From: JAAXVQ01 sp964604705
GTDB taxonomy: Bacteria; Oederibacteriota; JAAXVQ01
Length of the DNA stretch: 64,000 nt
Reading direction: 5' to 3'
NCBI GenBank assembly: GCA_964604705.1
Contig: CAZSAP010000008.1
Location: 88,563 to 152,562, forward strand
How positions within the stretch are numbered: the first letter of the stretch is position 1; every line of letters starts with the position of its first letter. Below are positions 33,978 to 43,600 of this stretch, in pieces. A program made the translations under genes and the position numbers. The notes under the pieces were generated by a model. That model was not told where the DNA came from. It saw only the letters and a program-made list of their open reading frames with translations, and ran no database searches.

Positions 33978-34051
33978 TGGAGGCGGCACTCGGAGTCGAA
34001 CCGAGGATGAGGGTTTTGCAGACCCTAGCCTTACCGTTTGGCGATGCCGCC
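33978..34051 (-). tRNA. tRNA-Cys (GCA)
   Basis: 74 bases with CCA encoded. The acceptor stem is GGCGGCA / TGCCGCC, the anticodon loop CTGCAAA gives GCA, and the T loop is GGTTCGACTCC. Confidence 0.95.
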
Positions 34052-34080
34052 CTTTCCAACAAAAAAGGGCTTCTAAGAAA

Positions 34081-34110
34081 ATTGCCGGCTCCACAAAGAG
34101 AGCCGGCAAT
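34081..34110 (-). terminator. Hairpin between tRNA-Gly and tRNA-Cys
   Basis: Perfect 11-bp stem ATTGCCGGCTC / GAGCCGGCAAT with an 8-base loop, followed on the minus strand by TTTTC. It could be a weak terminator or a processing site, since tRNA-Cys lies just downstream without an obvious promoter. Confidence 0.6.
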
Positions 34111-34119
34111 GCGATAGTC

Positions 34120-34194
34120 TGGAGCGGGAAATGGGACTTGAACCCACGACATCTACCTTGGCAAGGTAGCGCTCTACCACTGAGCTATTCCCGC
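34120..34194 (-). tRNA. tRNA-Gly (GCC)
   Basis: 75 bases with CCA encoded. The acceptor is GCGGGAA / TTCCCGC, the anticodon GCC lies in TTGCCAA, and the T arm is GGGTTCAAGTCCC. Confidence 0.95.
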
Positions 34195-34206
34195 AAAAAC
34201 GGCGGT

Positions 34207-34235
34207 ATTCTATCGAAACCGGGACCTTCTGTCAA
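34207..34235 (-). promoter_or_regulatory. Promoter of the tRNA-Gly/tRNA-Cys operon
   Basis: Minus-strand consensus TTGACA (34230-34235), 17 bp spacer, TAGAAT (34207-34212), directly upstream of tRNA-Gly. Confidence 0.85.
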
Positions 34236-34248
34236 GCTTAAAGATGCG

Positions 34249-35067
34249 CTATTTTTTCAAACCCAAATCTCCGCCCACCCCATCTACAACATCCTCGTCG
34301 ACATGATCCTTCTTAACCAAGAAACTTTCCAAAAGCGAATTGTCGCAAATGGTATTCACCAAACGCGGTACACCGCGCGAAAACTGAAATATTTTTTTAA
34401 ACGCGCCCGGTGTAAACACGTCTCGCTCACACCCGACAATGTGCAACCGATGCTTGATGTATTCGGTCACGGCGGCTTCTTGCAGACTCTGCAACGTAAA
34501 TTTCAAGGCAATCCGTTGTTGCAACGGTGGGTCCAATGCGATGTTTTGTTCTAAATCCGAAAGACCAATTAGCGTGATGGAAAGCAACTTCTGGCCCGGC
34601 GCCTCTAAATTCAGAAGCCCACGGAATTCCTCGAAGATTTCACGTGTCACCAACATATTGGCCTCATCGATGATCACTGCGGCCTTACGACCTTGCTCGT
34701 AAATTTCCATCAACCGTTCGTACAGAGCCGGCAAGATTGTGGACTTCTTGTCGCCGGGATCCTTGGCCCCCAGTTGCAAGGCAATCTTGCGCAATAACCA
34801 CTCCGCGGTAACTTCCGAGTGAACAATAACCATCAAGGCGGCTTCGTAACTCTTATCCGCTTCCAAATTCTCCAAAAGCTTCCGGGCCAACAACGTCTTC
34901 CCACACCCGATGTCCCCCACCATGACCGCCAAGCCTTTCATGGTGCTGATGCAATGCATCAATCGAACCAAAGCCTCCGAGTGCTGACGGCTTTCATAAA
35001 AAAAACGCGACTCAGGTGCATTGGAAAAGGGTTGTTGAGAAAAACCAAAAAACGCCTCGTAACTCAA
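34249..35067 (-). CDS. GspA/ExeA-like AAA ATPase
   Basis: A 272-residue ATPase of the general secretion (GspA/ExeA) type. It opens with FFGFSQQPFSNAPESRFFY, the family signature, then Walker A GDIGCGKT and Walker B AAVIIDEANM. The C-terminal lid helices carry RGVPRLVNTICDN. No peptidoglycan-binding domain or TM is attached, so it is the soluble ATPase core. The start is TTG 35067 with AGGAGG nine bases upstream. It lies 18 bases downstream of the TPR gene and is probably its partner in the assembly of an envelope machine such as type II secretion or pili. Confidence 0.88.
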   Translation of the reverse strand: MSYEAFFGFSQQPFSNAPESRFFYESRQHSEALVRLMHCISTMKGLAVMVGDIGCGKTLLARKLLENLEADKSYEAALMVIVHSEVTAEWLLRKIALQLGAKDPGDKKSTILPALYERLMEIYEQGRKAAVIIDEANMLVTREIFEEFRGLLNLEAPGQKLLSITLIGLSDLEQNIALDPPLQQRIALKFTLQSLQEAAVTEYIKHRLHIVGCERDVFTPGAFKKIFQFSRGVPRLVNTICDNSLLESFLVKKDHVDEDVVDGVGGDLGLKK

Positions 35068-35085
35068 AGTCTTTCGCCTCCTGCG

Positions 35086-37404
35086 TTAAACATACGAAAC
35101 ACGTCCGTGCTTCCGACCGGACGGCGGATCCTGATTATCGTCTTTGGACTTTGCCCCAGCGTCTGCAGCTTTTACTTCCGGAACAGCTTCACCTGCGGAC
35201 GAAGGGGTGAACACCGACTCTTGTGCCTTGGCCGCTGCGGCCAGACGTGCGGCTTCCGTGGCTTTGGCTTCTGCGGCCTGCGCTTCTTCGGCTGCCTTGG
35301 CTTCTGCAACCTTACGCGCTTCTTCGGCTGCTTTGGTCTCCGCAGCCACACGCGCATCTTCCGCCGCCTTGGCTTCCGCGGCTACACGGGCTTCTTCCGC
35401 TGCCTTGGCTTCCGCAACCTTACGCGCTTCCTCGGCAGCTTTTTCATCTTCAGCTTTTTTACGAGCCGCTTCTTCAGATTGTTTTCGCAACCGTTCCTGC
35501 TCAGCCATGGTGCTTTCCAATTCCTGTTTCTTCAACTGGGCTTCCATATTGCCAGGTTCAATTTCTAATATTTTTTGGTAAATCTTCAACGATTCATTTA
35601 AAAGGCCTTGTTTGGTATAAATTTCCGCCACGGTGACGGTCATAAACTCATCCTGATGATCACCGGCGATTTCATCTTCCTTGGCGCCCATAGTTTGCAT
35701 AAGATCGCTCTCGGCTGAAACCGGTTTCACCTGAAAAGCCGAAGCCGGTTCCGGTGTGGGCGTACTGCTGCGTTGGGCACGGGCTTGAGCTTCTTTTTGG
35801 GCACGTTCTCGGGCTTCGCGTTGCAGGCGCTGCTGCTCATCGTCATCCGTCTTGGCTGCTGTTTTGGACACGGCTTTTTTCACTACCGCGGTTTCTGGAT
35901 TCACTCCAGCAAACATGGCATACGCTCGAGTTAATGCGGTTTTAACCTCTTCATTGCTCGGATCTTTTTTCGCAATCTGTTGATAGATCTCAATGGCTTC
36001 ATCAAAGGAGCCTTGGCGAATATATGTAGCCGCAATATTCATCATGACTTTCACTTCATCGGCCGGCGATAGAACCCCCGGTTTGCCTTGAGCTGGAGCA
36101 GGAGCTGCCTCGGGTGCAACCACAGGTGGTGACGTAGGCGTTGCCACCGGAGCCACCGACACCGTTTCACCCATTAATTCGCGAGCTTTAACTCGCATTT
36201 GGCTGGCATCGTCAGAACGTCCCAGCGAATCATACAGATCGGCTAAAGCCTGACACGCTTCCGCGGCCTGCTGTTCCAAGCCCGCATTGTATGAGGCATC
36301 GGCCATTTTCAGATACAATTCAGGGTTCTTCGGATCCAGCTTGACCGCCTGGCTGGCGCACAGGGCAGCGCGTTCCCATTGTTCATCGGCGGCAAATAAT
36401 TCCATGGCCTGAATAAATTTCTCCGTGGCCACATCCACCTTTTCTTGCCGCACAGCAATCAGGGCCAGGTTTTCCCAAGCATCGCTGTTCTTCGAATCGG
36501 CCTTAATCAACCGCTCATACATGGCCCAGGCTTCATCCCATTGTTCATTTTGAAACAAAATTTGGGCCAGGTGGGTCAATGCGCCCTGGTGATTCAGCTT
36601 AAACTTCAATAAGGTCTCAAATTCCGTACGCGCCTCGTTGGTCTGCCCTTTTTGATAATATACCATGCCCAAATAATAATGAGCTTCAATGCTTTTCAAT
36701 TGAATGGCTTTTTGCGCAAACAACTGCCCGCGCTCCAGGTTGCCTTGCCGAATAAGATGCTCGGCCACATATAAAAATTCTTTTTTGGCTTCAGAATCCG
36801 AACCGTCTTTGCTGAAGATTTCACCCAAGGCAATATGCGCTTGAATGTTCCCAGGATCCAGTTGGATGATTTGTTGAAAAACCGGTTCCGCTTTTTTGAA
36901 CATTCGGTTGTTGTAAAGAGCATTGGCAATGACCAAGTATTGTTCCGCGGCGTCGCGATTTTTTCCGGCCTTGGCTAAAACTTCGGCCAGTTTTTGAACA
37001 AACTCTAGATTCTTCGGGTCGGCCGCGATCTTCGCCTTCAATGTATCAATGGCATCTTTGACACCTGCGGGTTCCACAGCCGCGGGAGCTGCGGGTTCAA
37101 TGCCGGCTTCTGAAAATTCTTCCTCAACACTGTTGGGATCCAACTTACTCATTTTCCGCTTAACAATTTCAGCCTTTTCCTTGGCATTTTGCTTGAGTAA
37201 GGATTGTACGGCCTGTTTGTAATGTTGTAGGGCTTCGGTAACATGCCCCTGATGGGCATAGATATCCCCAAGCATGTTGGAGGCTACGACATCGGTTGAA
37301 TCCAACTCGAGCAATTTATGATATTGCTCGCGAGCTTGGTCCAATTGGCCGTCGCGAAAATGCAAATATGCTGTTTTTATAAGCGTTTTCTTATCCATGG
37401 TCAT
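35086..37404 (-). CDS. TPR scaffold protein with TolA-like Ala/Glu/Lys coil
   Basis: About 772 residues. The first ~420 are tetratricopeptide repeats (for example YLHFRDGQLDQAREQYHKLL and LLKQNAKEKAEIVKRKM). A Pro/Ala linker is followed by further TPR-like pairs near 470-520 and 590-640. Residues ~645-740 form a long charged coil built on KAAEEAR, KVAEAKA and AETKAAE units, like the TolA spacer. The final ~30 residues are polar and end GRKHGRVSYV. There is no signal peptide, so it is cytoplasmic unless exported otherwise. ATG 37404 or 37398 is the likely start. It shares an operon with the GspA-like ATPase, suggesting a scaffold for a secretion or pilus system. Confidence 0.85.
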   Translation of the reverse strand: MTMDKKTLIKTAYLHFRDGQLDQAREQYHKLLELDSTDVVASNMLGDIYAHQGHVTEALQHYKQAVQSLLKQNAKEKAEIVKRKMSKLDPNSVEEEFSEAGIEPAAPAAVEPAGVKDAIDTLKAKIAADPKNLEFVQKLAEVLAKAGKNRDAAEQYLVIANALYNNRMFKKAEPVFQQIIQLDPGNIQAHIALGEIFSKDGSDSEAKKEFLYVAEHLIRQGNLERGQLFAQKAIQLKSIEAHYYLGMVYYQKGQTNEARTEFETLLKFKLNHQGALTHLAQILFQNEQWDEAWAMYERLIKADSKNSDAWENLALIAVRQEKVDVATEKFIQAMELFAADEQWERAALCASQAVKLDPKNPELYLKMADASYNAGLEQQAAEACQALADLYDSLGRSDDASQMRVKARELMGETVSVAPVATPTSPPVVAPEAAPAPAQGKPGVLSPADEVKVMMNIAATYIRQGSFDEAIEIYQQIAKKDPSNEEVKTALTRAYAMFAGVNPETAVVKKAVSKTAAKTDDDEQQRLQREARERAQKEAQARAQRSSTPTPEPASAFQVKPVSAESDLMQTMGAKEDEIAGDHQDEFMTVTVAEIYTKQGLLNESLKIYQKILEIEPGNMEAQLKKQELESTMAEQERLRKQSEEAARKKAEDEKAAEEARKVAEAKAAEEARVAAEAKAAEDARVAAETKAAEEARKVAEAKAAEEAQAAEAKATEAARLAAAAKAQESVFTPSSAGEAVPEVKAADAGAKSKDDNQDPPSGRKHGRVSYV
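35225..35470 (-). repeat. Direct repeats coding the Ala/Glu/Lys coil
   Basis: Degenerate short DNA repeats (GCGGCTTCTTCGGC-like units) that encode the alternating AEEAR/AEAKA pattern of the TPR protein. Such tracts vary in copy number between strains. Confidence 0.6.
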
Positions 37405-37448
37405 CGGGAACTGGTGACCCCTCACCCAAGCGTAGTTTAAGATTTTTC

Positions 37449-37477
37449 ATACTATCTCTTGCACGGGTAGGTGTCAA
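37449..37477 (-). promoter_or_regulatory. Promoter of the TPR-ATPase operon
   Basis: Minus-strand consensus TTGACA (37472-37477), 17 bp spacer, TAGTAT (37449-37454), about 45 bases before the ATG at 37404. Confidence 0.8.
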
Positions 37478-37521
37478 GGGTAAAAAAGCCTTTAAAGACA
37501 AGGAGATTTGTCTTCCAAGCC

Positions 37522-37561
37522 AAAAAAACTCCGGTGGATGCATAATCCCCTCCAACGGAGT
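37522..37561 (-). terminator. Terminator of the giant gene
   Basis: Minus-strand stem ACTCCG / CGGAGT with an inner TGGA / TCCA pairing, followed by T7. It lies 125 bases past the giant gene's stop. Confidence 0.75.
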
Positions 37562-37621
37562 GCAAAACGTTTATAAAAACCACAGATTTCCGTGACACAA
37601 ATGTTCCGTCCGCTGTTCTTA

Positions 37622-37659
37622 CTTATGGATTTGGGGTGCTTTGCCCCCAAATCCATAAG
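37622..37659. repeat. Perfect 15-bp hairpin just past the giant gene
   Basis: Arms CTTATGGATTTGGGG (37622-37636) and CCCCAAATCCATAAG (37645-37659) around an 8-base loop. It has no T tract, so it is not a standard terminator. Confidence 0.7.
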
Positions 37660-37685
37660 CTGTTCGAGTCTGTGGCCACGTAAGT

Positions 37686-40600
37686 CTAGGATGCTTGATC
37701 CATACCCAAACTCGGGCGCTTGAGGCGCTGGAATTTCCGAATATCCAATACCGCTGGCAAACCTTCCATAACGTCTGTCAGCAGGCCCTGTAGGGCTCCT
37801 GGATTGAATAGCATTCTTGGGATGACCAAAACCTCTCTCCCTGTACCTTTACTCCAGGCTCCAGCAGTCATCCCTTGCAAAGCGGAAACCCTGCGGCTTA
37901 ACCGGTCCAAGGTTCCCAGAGACGCCATCCGGGCATCAAGGGTAGGCTGCCGCTTGATTTCTTGCAGCATCTCACGCAGCCAATTTTGCTGAGTTCGCTC
38001 ATTGGGGGCAAGTGTCCAAGCCCGGAAAGCCCGCACCGTGGGGCTGTTCACATTCTCACGCAATTGCTGCGCCAAGGGCGAGCGATCGCTCCCCAACTGC
38101 AGACGCAGGTAACTCATGGGGAAGGCCAACATCCAAAGACGCTGCAAAGCACGATTCCACCAACCTACGGTGAGCGTGTCTTGTACCTCGCGAACCGCCT
38201 GCCGACTCCGGGCACGCTGGTCGCGCATATGCTGCTCGATCAACATACGCATCAAGTACGTCTGGAACGCTCCACGAGGCTGTAGAAAGCGACTGGGCAG
38301 ATAGAGTGTGGCCAGACCACGGGCATCGGTTTCTACACGCCCAAACGGGGTGACCGCACGAGAGGACCAGGGCAACTCAGAAAGCGGCTTCACTTCCACC
38401 GGCCGATCATACTGCCCCACGCTGTATTTGGCCATTAGATCCCGCGCCGTCTCATCGCTTTGACTGTCGGTCAGCCAGCGGGCGAGCAAAGCTTGTTCTG
38501 AGGCCGTCAACGTTGTTTCTGCATTGCGGGTCGCCAGATAGTACAACAAGGTCGCCTTAACCAAGGTAAGCGCCCCTTGGAAAAACGCGGTTACGCCGGC
38601 TAAAGGCAGGCGTTGGGCAGGTTGCGCGCTCTGCAGCGATGTGGTGAACAACAAGCTGCGCAAAAGATATCCGATCAAACGAGTCCCCAGACTACGCTCG
38701 CCAAAGAGGGGACGGTTCATGTCCTCGGACGTAGCAGTAAGCGCCCCGGATTGAACCACGGTGGGTTCCTGTACCTCTTCAACGGCTGGTGTTTCAGTAG
38801 CGGTCCGCGGCTGTAACAGATTGCGTCCCCACACCAACGCGGCTGCCAGCGCACTGAACCCATCGGTTAAAGATACCACGAGGTGGTTCAGCGAGGGACC
38901 AATGCCCGGAATGCGCTTAAACGGCATGAACTGCTCCACTCGCTCGTGCCAAGCAAACCAAGTCCGGGTAAAGGTTCCGGCAAACGCCTGGTACTCGGCG
39001 CGAATGCCCTGTGCACTCGGCGTCGCAACCACACCGCCCCGCGTGGCCTTAAACCAGGCCCAGAGCGACTGCCGGGTCTCGGGTGTGCGCGCCGCATTGG
39101 CCGCACGCCAAATCTCAAGGACCAACGCAATCTGGGCGCCAAAAATAACACCCGGCAGGATAGGCAGGAACCAGATGCCCGAGAGGATCCCAACCGCCGT
39201 ATACACCACCCCGGACATAATCGCGTTGGACAACGACATGGCCGGTTCAGTCATCTGCGCAATGTACTGCAGCTCCTCCTGGAGCGCCTCACGCATATTC
39301 AGCAGATACTCGCGTGCAGGCACGCCCACATTGGCAATGGACCCTTCCTTGCCCACCGTGGCGGGGGCTTCCTTGATCTCGGTGCTGGTGGCGGTTTCAA
39401 ATCCGCGGTAGGCAATGCCCCGCGGCCCGATGAGTGCATAGCCGCCCTCGGCACTCAATTTGGCCGACATGCCCTTATCCACTTCAAAGTGTGCGTACGC
39501 CCCGTCTTGAGTCATAAACGGCAGTTGGAGGCGCGAGAGTTCATTGTGCCCCGTGAACCAATTGCGGGCCTTCAGGGCCCTCTGGATGGCCCCTACACCC
39601 TGAGCATGGTAACGCTGCAGGTCGTTGGGCTTGATGCGGGTACTCTTGTCCGCATACCATTGGTTGGCCACACTTAGGGCATGCGCCAAGGCTTTCGGAT
39701 CGTCCTTGCTCTTGCGAATGGTGGAGGACAATTCCCTGAGCACTTTAAAAATGCCTCGACCGGATCCGCGCTGGTGGTTGAAACTCATGGCAATGGTGTT
39801 GCGTTCATCCACCGGGAACCAGGCATGCGTCGTCAAATTGTTGTAGGGATCCATAAGATAGAAATTCGCATTCTTCTGAAAAAATTCCGCAAACGCTTGC
39901 AAGGTAGGGCTGGCTGGATAATTGGCCTGGGTCCATTTTGTACCGTCGAGCCCCAGCGTATTTACTTCAGCAATCAGTGCTTCACCCCAACCTTTGTGAC
40001 TGGACCAGTCTTTGGCCAACCACTCCAAGGTGACATAGGCCTGAGTGTTGATGGATTCAAAGATGCGTGTCCACCACCGTCCTTCGCTCATGGCTTGGTT
40101 GAGCCGGGTTTCTTGCAAAGTTACAATTTCACCCACCAAGTCAATGGCGCGGTCCCAGGCTTCCAGTTCCTCATCATCGGCAATGCCGCGCCGCGCCTCG
40201 TGCCCGCGGATGAGTTCCTGCTTTACACGCTGCCACCACACTTCCGACGTTTGACCCAACCCGTTCAAGCCCACATTGGGCGAAGGCACAGAAATACGCA
40301 CAAACGAGCCTACTAATTCTTCCCAGGCTTCTTTCTGTTGATCGTTCCAGCGTTGGCTGTAAGTGTTATAATCATCCAAAAATTCAGTACGGCGCGCACT
40401 GAACGACTTGGCGGCCTCGCTGTTTTCAAACGCCTTCTGTTCCGCATTGTATTCCGCCAGACGTGCGGTCCACCACATCGCACTGTTGACGTTTTCCGGT
40501 TCCAAGCTGCGATGGGCTTCAAGCAGCTTTTCCGCTTCGTGGTCATGGTAGAAATTGTACCCTTCGTACCAAGGCAGATGGAGTCCAAGCAAGTTCGCCA

Positions 40601-43600
40601 TGGCGGCCAAATCATGATTGCCCATCACGAACAAGACGCGCTCCGGCGCCAAGGTTTGCAATTCCTGGATCATGCGCAACACCTTGACCGAATCGCTGCC
40701 GCGATCCACCAAGTCCCCGTTGATGTGGATCATGCCTTTCAAGTTTTTAAGCGAGAGTCCCTGTTCGTTCAATTGGAATTCAATGGAACGATTGTAGTCC
40801 AACGTTCCCTTATAGCCCATCATTTGTCCCAGCATATCGCTGAGCAAAAGCGTAAACTTCTGAACGTCCCCGTGAATGTCACTGATAACGCCAATCTTCG
40901 GCAATTGGCTACTGCCAGGGGCAATCAGTTCCTTGTCAATCTCGACCAACACTTCCATGATCTGTTTTTGGCGCTGCGGACCCTCCAGTTGATAGGGTTG
41001 ATTAATCAGCGGTTCCTCGGTTGAAAGCTCGGCTGCGCGTCGGACCCGATACCCAGGCAGGTACTGGAAAATCACTTCACGAATCTGCTGGATGATACTC
41101 TTCGCGGCCTCGGTGATATCGACCATGAAGTAATAAGACGCGCTCTTGGCTTGGCGTTCACGCACATACGAGGGCACCCGCTCCGGGTGGTTCTTAATAT
41201 CCCAGACCGGAACCACCACCGGTGCAATGGCCTGCTCGGGAAAACTGAACACACGTCCGCCCGTTCCGTCGAGTATGAATTCCATACCGGCCACTTCGGT
41301 TTTAATGGTCACATGCCCCACCGCAACATAGGTTTGGGCCGGCAATCCGTTTTCCTGCAATACCTGAGAAATTTTCTGAGCGCAAGGACCGCAAATGTGC
41401 GGGTAGCGGACATCGTTGACCAACTGGGTCAACGCCTGTGGTATCTGCTCCAAGGCTTTGCGGAAACGGACTAATTCTTCCTGTTGACGCTCGCTCAGGG
41501 TAAGGTCGCTCTCCCTCAGAATTCGTTCCAGCATACGATCGAATTTCTGAGTGGTCATATGTTCATACTCAGTCGGTGCAAAAAGTCGATACGGATTGTA
41601 GAACGCCTTCACCATTTCCACACCGTAGCCCAAATTAAACCGATCCGCAGAATTGGAAATATAGGCCAACGAGTACCCGTTGGCTCGATCCAACATGCCT
41701 TCCAGTTCATGCCGCAAGAAGGCCTTGGCGGTGGCGGTCTGAAGGTTCAAATGCACCAAACGGAGCAGGCCCTGCGTGATCATCACCGTGTTCGGGTAGG
41801 TTCCCTTCATGGTCTGGAGAATGCTCTTGGCCTGGATGATTTCCAATTCGGCTGGGCGTTTCCCGGCACGCACGTTTTCCTCGGACAAGGTATACGCGGC
41901 TGCTTGATCCACAATCATATGGGCGTTACCATGAATACGGATGGCGCTGGCCGGCACCTGTCGTGAGACATCCCCTTCCAGCGCTTGACGGATGGCCGTG
42001 GCCTTGTTAACCCCGGAACCCAACAACAACCATTGACGGGCTTCTAAAATCGTACCCAACCCCATGGAGAGCGCTCGCGTAGGTACATCCTTGGGCGAGG
42101 CAAAGAAGCGGGCGTTGGCTTGAATGGTTGAGTCGGTTAAGCGTACGGCGCGGGTACGGGCATGGAACGAGGTGCCTGGCTCGTTGAACGCCAAATGGCC
42201 ATTTACACCAATGCCCAGGATCTGCAGGTCGATTCCACCTTCGGCCCGAATCGCTTGCTCGTATTTCATGACTTCACGCGCATGCTCGAGTTCGTTGCGT
42301 CCCATTCCGTTTAAGAAATGAATGTTCTCCGCTGGAATGGGCAGGTGATCAAACAACTGGCTTTGCATGAACCGGCGGTAGCTTTGCGGATGATTGGCCG
42401 GAAGCCCTATGTACTCGTCAAGGTTGAACGTGACCACCTTGCTCCAATCAATGGCGTAGTACTCGGGATGTTCACGTAAAAGCTTGTACATGCCTTCGGG
42501 CGTGCTGCCGGTTGCAAAGCCGATAACAGCCTTGCCTTTTTCTGAGATCAATTCACGCACGCGGGCCGCAAACGCTTCGGCGGCCTCCGCACTCATGGCG
42601 TCGTAATCCTTAGCCACGGTGATGCCGACACCCTGTACGGAGAGCCCGCTTAAGTGGAAATCGTGCATCACGTTGTGACCCCAGAGGGCGAGCGCACCGA
42701 GTCCGGTCAACACGTCGGTGGCCGAGGCTACCAAGTGATTAAGCACGCGGCCCACCAAGGGGATGTATCTAAACGGCAGAAGGCGCTCTACGCTCTCATG
42801 CAACTTGACCCACGCCTGAGTGAACTGCCCGGCGTAGGGACGGTACTGCGGGAACAGCTCCCCGGACTTGGTGTTGGCCATCAGCCCACCACGTGTTTTG
42901 GCCAACCAACGCAGGAACGAGGTTTGGCGTTCCGGAGCTTGGGCCGCGTTGAACCGCGCCCAAATCGAAATCATCAAGCCGATCTGAGCTCCAAAGGTTA
43001 ATGCCGCCACCACGGGTAAAATCCAGCTGCCGGTTAAGGCCAACAACGTTCCGTAAACCACTCCGGAAAGGAGCGCATTGCGAACCGACATGGCAGGGGA
43101 ATCGTGCACCGCCACCCCGGGTTCGGTCTCGGCTTCAAAAACCGCAAAATGATTTTCGGAAATCTGGCGTTGCCCGATTAAATCCAAAGCCGCATACCAT
43201 TGGGCATCGTAACGGGGACGCGCCTGGCGTGACCCCTCTCCCAATTCTTGAAGAATCGAGAGCAGATCCTTGTAGTACGTGACATACGGCCGATTGCTAA
43301 TGACGGCCTCGTAGGAATCAGCGATGGTAATGGCGCGCGTAATGTCTGCCAGCTGGTCACCCTGCATTCCCACCGGATAGCCCTTGCCGTCCAGCCACTC
43401 ATGATGGCGCGTCCCGGACACGATCTCAGGCGAAAAACCCAAACCTTCCAAAAGCCGAGTGCCGAGACGCGAGTGTGCCTGGAGCAGCGCCCGCTCCTGT
43501 TCGTTGGGTCTCTGTATCTTATGCAGCAACTCCAACGGCAGAAGCAATTTACCCATATCGTGCAGCCAACCCGCGCGCTGAAAGGTTCCCAGCATTTCCC

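Noticed and set aside
33978..34194. tRNA pair as a possible integration site
   Set aside because: No integrase, direct repeat of a tRNA end or foreign gene cluster lies beside them.
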